Shown piece by piece: positions 55,574-63,693 of a stretch of DNA of 64,000 nucleotides (the stretch's first letter is position 1; each line of letters begins with the position of its first letter). This DNA is from Elioraea rosea. Lineage in GTDB: Bacteria; Pseudomonadota; Alphaproteobacteria; Acetobacterales; Acetobacteraceae. Both the position numbers and the translations under genes were made by a program. The stretch is from positions 62,001 through 126,000 of the forward strand of contig NZ_VFAC01000001.1 in the NCBI RefSeq assembly GCF_007644105.1. Reading direction: 5' to 3'. The notes below the pieces were generated by a model that saw nothing but the letters and a program-made list of their open reading frames with translations, ran no database searches and had not been told where the DNA came from.

Positions 55574-56164
55574 CTATCCGCCCATGTAGATGATGCGGCA
55601 GGATTCCCCGAGCGTTGCATTGTAGAGGTCTGCCGCCATCCAGTAGCGGATGAACCAGTTGCTGAACGCGCCACGGTCCGTGAACTCGACCTCGCCGTAG
55701 TTCGGGTCGAAGAACCGGCAGCGCGCATCGGCGACGACCGCGGCGACGGCATGGCCCTCGCCTCCGCCGCGGAAGCTGATCTGCTTGTAGCCGAGCTCGT
55801 AGAGCTCGTTCGCGACCTCCGTCATGTTCAGCGGCTCGATCGTCAGCGTCGTCTGGCCGATGCGGGTGAGGCCGTGCCCCTCGAGGAAGCGGATGCGGTT
55901 CTCGATCCGGTTCGGCCCCTCGCCGAAGCTCGGACTCGCCTGCATCTGGTTGATCGCCTTGATGCCCGACGGCGTGCGCACCCAGCCGTAGAAATCCTCT
56001 CCCTTCCTCGCCTTCACGAGCCACCAGCAGGACAGCGCGATGCAGGCGCCCGGCCGCGTCAGGGGGTCGAGATTGGTCCAGCCATAGCTCTCGACATCCC
56101 CCTGACGGAAGGCGTGCTTCACCCGCCCTCCCGAGGCCTCTGCAGTGTTGAGAGGGCCGAGCAT
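55574..56164 (-). CDS. YopT/AvrPphB-like (C58 family) cysteine peptidase
   Basis: 196 residues. The order and spacing of catalytic residues match the C58 family: Cys41 in RPGACIALSCWW, His138 in GGGEGHAVAAVV and Asp153 in RFFDPNYGEVEF. In YopT and AvrPphB the His-Asp distance is about 15-16 and the block FFDPNxGE is typical. There is no signal peptide; the protein is almost the bare catalytic domain. It lies 12 bases after an orphan amino-acid-binding-protein gene. Known relatives are type III effectors, toxins or autoprocessing proteins, but no secretion system or toxin frame is seen here, so its role is open. Confidence 0.72.
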   Translation of the reverse strand: MLGPLNTAEASGGRVKHAFRQGDVESYGWTNLDPLTRPGACIALSCWWLVKARKGEDFYGWVRTPSGIKAINQMQASPSFGEGPNRIENRIRFLEGHGLTRIGQTTLTIEPLNMTEVANELYELGYKQISFRGGGEGHAVAAVVADARCRFFDPNYGEVEFTDRGAFSNWFIRYWMAADLYNATLGESCRIIYMGG

Positions 56165-56176
56165 GGCCCCCGCACC

Positions 56177-57208
56177 TCAGCGAAACGGCATCGCGTACAT
56201 CAGCCCGCCGCGCGTCCAGAGGTCGTTCGGTCCCCGCGGCAGCTTGAGCGGGCTGCCCTGGCCGAGATTGCGCTCGAACAGCTCGCCATAGTTGCCGAGC
56301 TGCTTGATGACGCGGTAGGCCCACTCGTCGTCGAGGCCCATCATCTTGCCATGCCCGCCCGACTTGCCGAGAAGCCGCTGCACGGCGGGGTTCCGGCTCT
56401 CGAGCATCTGGTCGACATTGGCCTGGGTGATGCCGAGCTCCTCCGCCTCGATCAGCGCGAACAGCGTCCAGCGGACGATGTCGAACCACTGAGAATCGCC
56501 CTTCCGCACGAGCGGCCCGAGCGGCTCCTTCGAGATGATGTCGGCAAGAACGATATGGTCCTCTGGCTTCTCGAGCGCGGTGCGGATGCCGGCGAGCTGG
56601 CTCGCATCGGTGGTTAATGCGTCGCAGCGGCCGGCGATGTAGGCCTTGCGCGTCTCCTCGTTCTGCTCGAACACGACGGGGCGCACCGCGATGCGGTTGG
56701 TGCGTGCCCAGTCGGCCAGGTTCAGCTCGTTTGTCGTTCCGGTGGTGACGCAGATCGAGGCGCCGTCGAGTTCCTTCGCGCTCTTGAGGTTCAGGCTGGT
56801 ACGCACCAGGAAGCCCTGGCCGTCATAGAAGTTCACGCCGGTGAAGCTCAGGCCGAGATTGGTGTCGCGCGAATGCGTCCATGTCGTCGTGCGGACGAGA
56901 AGGTCGATCGCGCCGGACTGCAGCGCCGTCAGCCTCTGCTGGGAGGTGAGCGGCGAGAGGCGCACCTTGGTCGCATCGCCGAGCACCGCGGCCGCGACCG
57001 CACGGCAGATCTCGACATCGAACCCCGTCCAGTTGCCCTGGCTGTCGGGCAGGCTGAAGCCGGGCGCGCCGACATGGCCGCCGCAGAGCAGGACACCCCG
57101 TTCCTTGACCTGCTCGAGCGTCGGCCGCTGCGGCTGGCCCTGCGCGAGCGCCCCTGTCGCCACGAGCGCCCCCGCTGCGGCGGCCGCAATCAATCCCCTC
57201 CAAGCCAT
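56177..57208 (-). CDS. General amino-acid ABC transporter substrate-binding protein (AapJ-like)
   Basis: 343-residue periplasmic receptor with a Sec signal peptide (about 1-22). Mature features are LEQVKERGVLLCGG, PDSQGNWTGFDVEICRAVAAAVLGD near 53-77, GAIDLLVRTTTWTHSRD and the C-terminal GNYGELFERNLGQGSPLKLPRGPNDLWTRGGLMYAMPFR, diagnostic of AapJ/BztA proteins. No cognate permease or ATPase genes are adjacent. It is followed directly by the C58-like peptidase gene. Confidence 0.92.
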   Translation of the reverse strand: MAWRGLIAAAAAGALVATGALAQGQPQRPTLEQVKERGVLLCGGHVGAPGFSLPDSQGNWTGFDVEICRAVAAAVLGDATKVRLSPLTSQQRLTALQSGAIDLLVRTTTWTHSRDTNLGLSFTGVNFYDGQGFLVRTSLNLKSAKELDGASICVTTGTTNELNLADWARTNRIAVRPVVFEQNEETRKAYIAGRCDALTTDASQLAGIRTALEKPEDHIVLADIISKEPLGPLVRKGDSQWFDIVRWTLFALIEAEELGITQANVDQMLESRNPAVQRLLGKSGGHGKMMGLDDEWAYRVIKQLGNYGELFERNLGQGSPLKLPRGPNDLWTRGGLMYAMPFR

Positions 57209-57313
57209 GGGTGTCCCCCCTCCCTATTCGTTCGGGAGCGAAGCGAAGCATGGTTGGCGGGGGCCCGTCCATTCCGGATGAGAGGCGCGGCGGCGGCGCG
57301 CCGCATCCGCGCC

Positions 57314-57955
57314 TCAGGCGAGGATGTCGACGCCCTTCGCGGCGAGGACGGTGGCGCTGGTGGCAAGCGCCGGCACGGAGGGGCCGGTGAGCGCGAAGTC
57401 GCGCTCGGCGAAGCGCTCGTCGAGCCGGCGCAGTTCCTGCCCCGCCTCGGCAGCGATCGCGGCGAAGCGGGCCCTGTCCGCCCTGTCGGCCGAGAGCACG
57501 CGGGCAAGCGGCGAGGCCGGGTCGCGGCGCGCGGCGGCGTAGAGCGCGGCGAGCGGCCCGCCCGTGTCGCGCGCCGAACCGATCTCGACCACCTCGCGCA
57601 GCCGCGTGCGCAGCGTCTCGAACTCCGCGCCCGAGGCGTCGGCGAGGCGCTCGACGAGGTCGGCGGCGAGCGCTGCCATGGCGCGGGATTCGCGCAGGCC
57701 CGACACGACGGAGCGGCTCGGCTGGAACCGGTCATCGGCCTTTGCGGCGCTGGCCTTGCCAGGGTTCGTTGCGATGGCACTGGGAAGCGGTGCGGCGCGC
57801 AGGACCGACACCGAGGCTTCCGACGCGTCTCCGGCACCTGCCTCGCTGGCCAACGCATGCGGACGCAGAGCGGGCACCGCCATGCGAACGGAGGGAGCGA
57901 ACGAAGCGTGGTCGGGCCCGGTGGGCACGAGGCGTGTCTCCTCAACCTTGCTCAT
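57314..57955 (-). CDS. Hypothetical protein (213 aa)
   Basis: Not recognised. No signal peptide or membrane helix. Residues 1-90 are Ala/Ser/Pro-rich and probably disordered; residues 90-200 are helical and charged (RAMAALAADLVERLADASGAEF, ADRARFAAIAAEAGQELRRLDERFAERD). The ATG at 57955 is directly preceded by a 12-bp palindrome that overlaps a -10-like element, so the transcript may be leaderless. No informative neighbour. Confidence 0.6.
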   Translation of the reverse strand: MSKVEETRLVPTGPDHASFAPSVRMAVPALRPHALASEAGAGDASEASVSVLRAAPLPSAIATNPGKASAAKADDRFQPSRSVVSGLRESRAMAALAADLVERLADASGAEFETLRTRLREVVEIGSARDTGGPLAALYAAARRDPASPLARVLSADRADRARFAAIAAEAGQELRRLDERFAERDFALTGPSVPALATSATVLAAKGVDILA

Positions 57956-57988
57956 GTATCATGATACGGAACATACCCTTCGTACGCA
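57956..57988 (-). promoter_or_regulatory. Promoter with 12-bp palindrome abutting a start codon
   Basis: On the minus strand TTGCGT is followed after 17 bases by TATCAT. The -10 lies inside the perfect palindrome GTATCATGATAC (57956-57967), which touches the ATG at 57955. The expected start site is at or near the ATG, so the mRNA would be leaderless and a regulator could sit on the -10. Confidence 0.45.
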
Positions 57989-58124
57989 AACGACCGGTGT
58001 GTGACCGCCATCACTTGCGTGCCGGTGATGCCGGCGATCGGGACTGGAACGAAAGGCGAACCATGCCACCACGCGGCGTGACCGGGCATGTTGGGTACGG
58101 CGATGGCGTTGGGAGAGCGGGCCG

Positions 58125-58268
58125 ATGACATGGCCGAGCCGGGTCATGGCCTGGGCCAGACGATTGGGCTTCTGGCGCCTCGCCGGGTTCGCGATGGCCC
58201 TGCTGGTGCTCTGGCTCGCGCTGCGGGGATGGACCGAGCCGACGGCCGTGAACATGCCCCGCCGCTGA
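58125..58268 (+). CDS. Small single-pass membrane protein (47 aa)
   Basis: Read directly from the sequence: ATG at 58125, TGA ending at 58268, with GGGAGAG eight bases upstream. The product is basic at the N-terminus (MTWPSRVMAWARRLGFWR), has one helix (LAGFAMALLVLWLALRGW, about 19-36) and a short tail ending NMPRR. Not recognised. It lies alone between two minus-strand genes, ending 10 bases from the dehydrogenase stop. The good ribosome site is the main support. Confidence 0.45.
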   Translation: MTWPSRVMAWARRLGFWRLAGFAMALLVLWLALRGWTEPTAVNMPRR

Positions 58269-58277
58269 GCCCGGCGC

Positions 58278-59354
58278 TCAGATGTTCCTGCCCTCGATGG
58301 CGGCGATCACCGCTTCCGTCACCTCGCGCGTCGTCGCCTTGCCGCCGAGATCGGCGGTCAGCAGCCCCTTCGCCGTCACCCGCGCGATCGCATCGGTGAT
58401 CATCGTCGCGGCAGCAGGTTCGCCGAGATGCTCGAGCATCATCGCGCCAGACCAGAACGTGCCGACCGGGTTGGCGATCCCCTTGCCCATGATGTCGAAG
58501 GCCGAGCCGTGGATCGGCTCGAACATCGACGGCGCCGCCCGCTCCGGGTTCAGGTTCGCCGTCGGCGCAAGGCCGAGGCCCCCGGCCAGCGCGCCGGCAA
58601 GGTCGGACAGGATGTCGGCGTGCAGGTTCGTCGCCACGACCGTGTCGATCGAGCGCGGCTTCAGCACCATCCGGGCCGCCATCGCATCGACCAGCACGCG
58701 CTCGGTCCGCACGGCGGGAAACTCCTTCGCGACCTCGGCCGCGATCTCGTCCCACAGGACCATGCCATGACGCTGCGCGTTCGACTTGGTGACGATGATG
58801 AGGTGCTTGCGCGGCCTGCTCTCGGCGAGGCGGAAGGCGACGCGCATGATGCGGGTGACGCCGACGCGGGTGAAGATCGACGTCTCGGTCGCAACCTCCT
58901 CGGGGAGGCCGCGATGCGCCCGCCCGCCATGGCCGGCATACTCGCCCTCGCTGTTCTCGCGCACGATCACCCAATCGAGCGCCTCGGCATCCGCGCCCGC
59001 GAGCGGGCTCGCGATGCCGGGAAAGAGGCGGATCGGGCGGATGTTCGCGTACTGGTCGAAGCCCTGGCAGATCGCGAGCCTCAACCCCCACAGCGTCAGG
59101 TCATCCGGCAGGTCGGGGTCGCCCACCGCGCCGAACAGGATCGCGTCATGCCGCCTCAGGCTCGCGAGCCCATCCTCGGGCATCATCCGGCCGGTGGCGC
59201 GATAGAAATCCGAGCCCCAGGGATAGTCCGTCACGTTAAGCGCGAAGGTGCCTGCGCGCTTCGCCGCTGCGGCGAGCACGGCGAGGCCGGCGGGCACGAC
59301 CTCCTTGCCGATGCCGTCACCCGGGATCGCGGCGATGCTGTAGCGCTTGGTCAT
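58278..59354 (-). CDS. Tartrate dehydrogenase / D-malate dehydrogenase family (beta-decarboxylating)
   Basis: 358-residue member of the isopropylmalate/isocitrate dehydrogenase superfamily. It has AIPGDGIGKEV near 8-18, the tartrate/malate-type loop LTLWGLRLAICQGFDQYANIRPIRL near 87, VIVRENSEGEYAGHGG near 128, TKSNAQRHGM near 190 and MFEPIHGSAFDIMGKGIANP near 280. LRLAICQGFDQYAN is the hallmark of TtuC/DmlA rather than LeuB. ATG 59354 starts the homologous part. It follows the threonate-dehydrogenase-like gene by 4 bases, so both probably serve C4 sugar-acid catabolism. Confidence 0.9.
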   Translation of the reverse strand: MTKRYSIAAIPGDGIGKEVVPAGLAVLAAAAKRAGTFALNVTDYPWGSDFYRATGRMMPEDGLASLRRHDAILFGAVGDPDLPDDLTLWGLRLAICQGFDQYANIRPIRLFPGIASPLAGADAEALDWVIVRENSEGEYAGHGGRAHRGLPEEVATETSIFTRVGVTRIMRVAFRLAESRPRKHLIIVTKSNAQRHGMVLWDEIAAEVAKEFPAVRTERVLVDAMAARMVLKPRSIDTVVATNLHADILSDLAGALAGGLGLAPTANLNPERAAPSMFEPIHGSAFDIMGKGIANPVGTFWSGAMMLEHLGEPAAATMITDAIARVTAKGLLTADLGGKATTREVTEAVIAAIEGRNI

Positions 59355-59358
59355 CCAG

Positions 59359-60258
59359 TCAGTCCTTCTTGTCACCGGGAACGGGAATGCCCGCGAGCTT
59401 CTGCCAGAAGCGGATGGCGAAGGCGTCGTCCTTATCGCCGCCGCCGCCGGCCGCGACGCCGAGGAACACCTGGTGCGCGGCAGCGGAGAGCGGCAGCGGG
59501 AAGGTCAGCGCACGCGCCTGGTCGAGCACGATGCCGAGGTCCTTGACGAAGATGTTGATGGCGCTCCTCGGCGCATCGTCGCCGGCAAGAAGCCTCGGGC
59601 CCCGATCCTTCATCATCCAGGAGGAGCCCGCGCTCTCGCTGATCACGTCGTAGAGCACCTGCGGGTCTGCGCCCGCACGCACGCCGAGCGCGAATGCCTC
59701 GCCCATCGCGGCGAGATGCACGCCAGCGAGAAGCTGGTTCACCATCTTCACCGTGCTGCCCGCACCTGGCTCTGCACCGAGCTCCCACACACGGCGGGCG
59801 ATGGCATCGAGCACCGGCCGCGCGGCCGCGAAGGCAGCGTCCGGCCCCGAGGCCATCACCGTCATCGACCCCTCCGTCGCTCCCTTGACGCCGCCGGAGA
59901 CGGGGCTGTCGAGCATCAGCACGCCGTGCCCGCCGAGGCGTTTGGCGATCGCGACGGCGGCACCCGGCGCGACGGTCGAGCAGAGGAGGACGACCGCACC
60001 CTTCGCGAGCCGTGGGGCTATGCCGCCCTCGCCGAACAGCACCGCCTCCGCCTGCGCGGCGTTGACGACGAAGACGATCACCGCCTCGCGGTCTCCCGGC
60101 AGATCGGAGACCGAGGCGACGGCCTTGCCGCCTTCCTTTGCGAACGCTTCGCGCCCGGCCTCGCGCGGCTCGACGCCGACGACGTCATGCCCCGCCTTCA
60201 GCAGGTTCACCGCGGCACCGAAGCCCATCGCGCCGAGGCCGATCACGCCAACCTTCAC
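59359..60258 (-). CDS. NAD(P)-dependent oxidoreductase, L-threonate dehydrogenase-like (beta-hydroxyacid dehydrogenase family)
   Basis: 299 residues. Rossmann motif GLGAMG (7-12), substrate block DSPVSGGVKGATEGSMTVMASG (117-138), catalytic K171 with N174 in GSTVKMVNQLLAG, and the C-terminal KDLGIVLDQARAL. These are 3-hydroxyisobutyrate dehydrogenase family traits, and the STVAPGAAVAIAKRL wording is like LtnD. It would oxidise a 2,3-dihydroxy acid such as threonate. No ltnI or ltnO kinase/isomerase neighbours were found, so tartronate-type substrates also remain possible. Confidence 0.87.
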   Translation of the reverse strand: MKVGVIGLGAMGFGAAVNLLKAGHDVVGVEPREAGREAFAKEGGKAVASVSDLPGDREAVIVFVVNAAQAEAVLFGEGGIAPRLAKGAVVLLCSTVAPGAAVAIAKRLGGHGVLMLDSPVSGGVKGATEGSMTVMASGPDAAFAAARPVLDAIARRVWELGAEPGAGSTVKMVNQLLAGVHLAAMGEAFALGVRAGADPQVLYDVISESAGSSWMMKDRGPRLLAGDDAPRSAINIFVKDLGIVLDQARALTFPLPLSAAAHQVFLGVAAGGGGDKDDAFAIRFWQKLAGIPVPGDKKD

Positions 60259-60379
60259 AGCCGCCTCCTTCCCAACCCTGAACGCGCCCCGGTCTAGCGC
60301 GCCGCCGGCGTGCTGCGAAGGGGCGGCTTGCGCCAGGGCCGGGGTCGACTATCGTCTCGGCAAACGTCGGGAGGTTTCC

Positions 60380-61336
60380 ATGCATCGCCGTTTCCTGCTC
60401 GCCGCCGCAGCCGCGACGCTTGCCGTGCCCGCCCTCGCGCAGGCCTGGCCGATGCGCACGATCCGCATCATTGTTCCGTTCGGCGCGGGCGGGCCGGCAG
60501 ACATCTATGCACGATACCTGGCAGAAAGGCTTTCGGGCCCGCTCGGGCAGAACATGGTGGTGGAGAACAGGCCGGGCGCCGGCGCGGTCGTCGGCACCGA
60601 CGCCGCCGCAAATGCCGGGGGCGACGGCTACACGCTCCTGATGATGTCGAACACCCATACCGCGAACGAGACGCTTCTGCCGAACCGACCCTACGCGCTG
60701 ATGCGCGATTTCGTTCCCGTCGCGCCGGTCAACATCGCCAACCACGCGCTCGTCGCCAGGACGGGGCTCGCCTCCTCCGTGGCCGACCTCATCGCCAAGG
60801 CGAAGGCAGCGCCAGGGACGCTGAACTTCGCCTCCTCCGGTCCCGGCACGCCCTACCACATCGCTGGCGCCGCCTTCTGCCACCGCGCCGGCATCCGCGT
60901 CGAGCACATCCCCTTCCGTGGCTCGGGCGAGGCACGGACCGCGATCATCGCCGGGCAGGTCGACTTCATGTTCGACAGCATCACGACGCAGATCGAGAAC
61001 ATCCGCTCCGGCCGCGTCGTCGGGCTCGCGACGTCCGGCGCGCGCCGCAACCCGCTTCTGCCGGATCTGCCGACGGTCTCCGAGGCAGGGGTGCCGGGCT
61101 ACACCTCGAGCATCTGGCTCGGCCTGATGGCACCGGCCGGAACGCCCGGGCCGGTCGTCGAACGGCTGAATGCGGAAGTGCTGAAGGTGACAACGTCGCC
61201 CGAGACCGAGGCGCTCTGGCGGCGCCAGGCGGTGGAGGCGATGCGCATGAGCCCGGCCGAGTTCGGGGAGTTCCTGAAGAAGGATATCGCCGACCAGGCC
61301 GAGATCATCCGCGCGGCGAATATCCGGCCAAGCTAG
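60380..61336 (+). CDS. Tripartite tricarboxylate transporter receptor protein (Bug/TctC family)
   Basis: 318-residue periplasmic receptor with a signal peptide of about 21 residues. Bug hallmarks are IRIIVPFGAGGPADIYARYLAERL near 28, VENRPGAGAVVGTDAAANAGGDGYTLLM near 62, FASSGPGTPYHIAG near 150 and the C-terminal LPDLPTVSEAGVPGYTSS. A GGGAGG ribosome site precedes the ATG. No TctA/TctB membrane subunits are nearby, as is common for the many orphan Bug proteins. Adjacent C4-acid dehydrogenases suggest a hydroxy- or dicarboxylate ligand. Confidence 0.93.
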   Translation: MHRRFLLAAAAATLAVPALAQAWPMRTIRIIVPFGAGGPADIYARYLAERLSGPLGQNMVVENRPGAGAVVGTDAAANAGGDGYTLLMMSNTHTANETLLPNRPYALMRDFVPVAPVNIANHALVARTGLASSVADLIAKAKAAPGTLNFASSGPGTPYHIAGAAFCHRAGIRVEHIPFRGSGEARTAIIAGQVDFMFDSITTQIENIRSGRVVGLATSGARRNPLLPDLPTVSEAGVPGYTSSIWLGLMAPAGTPGPVVERLNAEVLKVTTSPETEALWRRQAVEAMRMSPAEFGEFLKKDIADQAEIIRAANIRPS

Positions 61337-63690
61337 CCGCTCGCCCGCGCCTCGCGGATCGCGCGCCACACCCGCTCGGGCGTGGCGGGCATGTCGACGT
61401 GGCGGATGCCGAGAGGCGAGAGCGCATCGACGATCGCGTTGATGACGACAGGCAGCGCGCCCACCGTTCCCGCCTCGCCTGCCCCCTTCGCGCCGAGCGG
61501 GTTGGCAGACGTCGGCTGCGGGTTGCTCTCGACCACCATCGACGGCAGGTCTGCGGCGCGTGGCATCCGGTAGTCCATGAAGCTCGCCGTCACCAGCTGG
61601 CCGGCCTCGTCGTAGAGGATCGCCTCGCCGAGCACCTGGCCGACGCCCTGCGCCACGCCGCCATGGATCTGCCCCTTGAGCAGAAGCGGATTGATCACGG
61701 TGCCGACATCGTCGGACACGACGTAGGACACGAGCCGCACGACGCCCGTCTCGGGGTCGATCTCCACCTCCGCGACGTGGCAGCCATTGGGGAAGGTCGC
61801 CTCGTCGGGGATCAGCACGGCATCGGCGGCGAGGCCGAGCTCCTCGCCCTTCGGAAGCCGGTTCGGCGTATAGGCCGCTACCGCAACGTCCTCGATGCGC
61901 ACCGCACGGTCGGTGCCGGCGACGCGGAAGGAGCCGGACTCGAAGGCGATGTCGGCCTCGGCCGCCTCGAGAAGATGCGCCGCGATCCGCTTGCCGCGCG
62001 CGATGATGCGCTCGGAGGCCTTCGCCATCGCCGTTCCCGCGACGACGAGCGAGCGCGAGCCGAAGGTGCCGCGGCCATGCGGCACGAGATCGGTGTCGCC
62101 GAACACCACACGCACGCGGTCGAAGGAGAGGCCGAGCAGGGTCGAGGCGAGCTGGCGGAAGGCCGTCTCGTGGCCCTGGCCGTGGTTGTGGCTGCCGAGC
62201 AGGAGCGTCGCGCCGCCATCGGGCTCGAAGCGGATGCCGGCCCCCTCCTCGTTCGGCGCGCGGAACGGGCCGGCTGCGATCTCGATCGCGTTGGCGATGC
62301 CGATGCCGCGTAGCATCCCCCTCGCCTTCGCCTCCTCCCGACGCGCGGGAAAGCCCGCCCAGTCGGCGGCCTCGAGCGCCATCGCCATGCCGCGCGCGAA
62401 GTCGCCGCTGTCATAGGTGAAGACGAGACCGGTCTTGAACGGCATCGCCTCGCGGGGAATGAGGTTGCGCTCGCGCAACGCCACGCGGTCGATGCCCATC
62501 TCGGCGGCGGCGAGGTCGATCACCCGCTCGATCGCGTAGGTTGCCTCCGGCCGGCCCGCGCCACGATAGGGCGCCGTCGGCTGGGTGTTGGTGAAGGCCC
62601 CGCGCACCTCCGCGAGGATCGCGGGCGTGCGGTAGACGCCCGCGAGCCCGCCCAGATTGTTCGTCGGCGAATGCGGGGTGTTGAAGGCAAGATAGGCGCC
62701 GAGATTGGCGACGGTGCGGATCCGCAGCGCGAGGAAGGTACCGCCCGCGTCGAGCGCGAGCTCGACCACGCTGTCGTTGTCGCGTGCGTGGAAATCGGAC
62801 AGGAAGCTCTCGGTGCGGTCGGCGATCCAGCGCACGGGCCGGCCGAGAAGGCGCGCGGCCCACAGAACGAGCGCATGCTCCTGCGTCGGCGAGCCGCGCA
62901 TGCCGAACGCGCCGCCCATGTCGGGCGAGATCAGCCGCAGCCGGTTGTCGGCCACGCGGAGCGTCTTGCCCGCGAGCTCGGAGCGGATCTTGTGCGGGAT
63001 CTGCACGCCCGAGATCAGCGTCCACCGCCCCTCGCCCTCGTCCCACGCGCCGATGGCGCCACGCGGCTCGAGCGGGTTGGCCGAGATGCGCGAGACGCGG
63101 AAGGGCAGTCGCGCGACATGCGCGGCCTTGGCGAAGCCTGCCTCCACCGCCTCGCGGTTGCCGAGGCTGAACAGGAAGCAGAGATTGTCCGGCGCTTGCT
63201 CGGGCCACACGGCGGGCGCGCCCGGCTCGAGCGCGGCCGAGGCATCCGTCACCGCAGGCAGCGTCTCCCATTCCACCGCCACCACTTCGGCAGCATCACG
63301 CGCGATCGCGCGCGTCTCCGCGACCACCGCCGCAACGGGGTCTCCCACGAAGCGGGCCGCATCCGTCGCCAGGATGCGATAGGGCGGTCGCGGCATCGGC
63401 GAGCCGTCCGGCAGGTTTCGCGCGACGGAGGTCTGCAGCGCGCCGAGTTGCTCGAGGTCGCCGCCCGTCAGCACGCCAAGCACGCCTGGCATGGCAAGCG
63501 CGGCCGAGGCGTCGATGCCGCGGATGCGCGCGGCGGCGTGGGGGCTTCGCACCAGCACCATGTGGGCGGCATCGGCGAGGCGATGATCGTCGGTGTAGCG
63601 GCCGCGTCCGCGCAGCAGCCGCCCATCCTCGACGCGGCGGACAGGGGCGCCGAGGCCGCCCTCGGCGAGAGCGGTGATGTCGTCTGCCAT
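61333..63690 (-). CDS. Molybdopterin-binding large subunit of a xanthine dehydrogenase/aldehyde oxidase-family hydroxylase
   Basis: 785 residues, full length for a CoxL/large subunit. It has VRRVEDGRLLRGRGRYTDD at the start, GGAFGMRG near 265, AYRGAGRPEATYAIER near 370 (AYRCSFR in true CO dehydrogenase is absent), HNHGQGHETAF near 505 and the catalytic-Glu region GAKGAGEAGTVGA near 730-742. It should hydroxylate an aldehyde or N-heterocycle using Mo-MCD. No Fe-S (small) or FAD (medium) subunit gene is in the visible part. It ends 4 bases into the convergent Bug gene. Confidence 0.92.
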   Translation of the reverse strand: MADDITALAEGGLGAPVRRVEDGRLLRGRGRYTDDHRLADAAHMVLVRSPHAAARIRGIDASAALAMPGVLGVLTGGDLEQLGALQTSVARNLPDGSPMPRPPYRILATDAARFVGDPVAAVVAETRAIARDAAEVVAVEWETLPAVTDASAALEPGAPAVWPEQAPDNLCFLFSLGNREAVEAGFAKAAHVARLPFRVSRISANPLEPRGAIGAWDEGEGRWTLISGVQIPHKIRSELAGKTLRVADNRLRLISPDMGGAFGMRGSPTQEHALVLWAARLLGRPVRWIADRTESFLSDFHARDNDSVVELALDAGGTFLALRIRTVANLGAYLAFNTPHSPTNNLGGLAGVYRTPAILAEVRGAFTNTQPTAPYRGAGRPEATYAIERVIDLAAAEMGIDRVALRERNLIPREAMPFKTGLVFTYDSGDFARGMAMALEAADWAGFPARREEAKARGMLRGIGIANAIEIAAGPFRAPNEEGAGIRFEPDGGATLLLGSHNHGQGHETAFRQLASTLLGLSFDRVRVVFGDTDLVPHGRGTFGSRSLVVAGTAMAKASERIIARGKRIAAHLLEAAEADIAFESGSFRVAGTDRAVRIEDVAVAAYTPNRLPKGEELGLAADAVLIPDEATFPNGCHVAEVEIDPETGVVRLVSYVVSDDVGTVINPLLLKGQIHGGVAQGVGQVLGEAILYDEAGQLVTASFMDYRMPRAADLPSMVVESNPQPTSANPLGAKGAGEAGTVGALPVVINAIVDALSPLGIRHVDMPATPERVWRAIREARASG

Positions 63691-63693
63691 GGT

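Noticed and set aside
57961-58128. Small plus-strand frame starting MIRNIPFVRKRP
   Set aside because: No ribosome site, overlaps a better-supported promoter palindrome, and the composition is random-looking.
61333-63690. Carbon monoxide dehydrogenase large subunit CoxL
   Set aside because: The active-site loop reads AYRGAGR and not the AYRCSFR of form I CO dehydrogenase, so only the broader hydroxylase family is supported.
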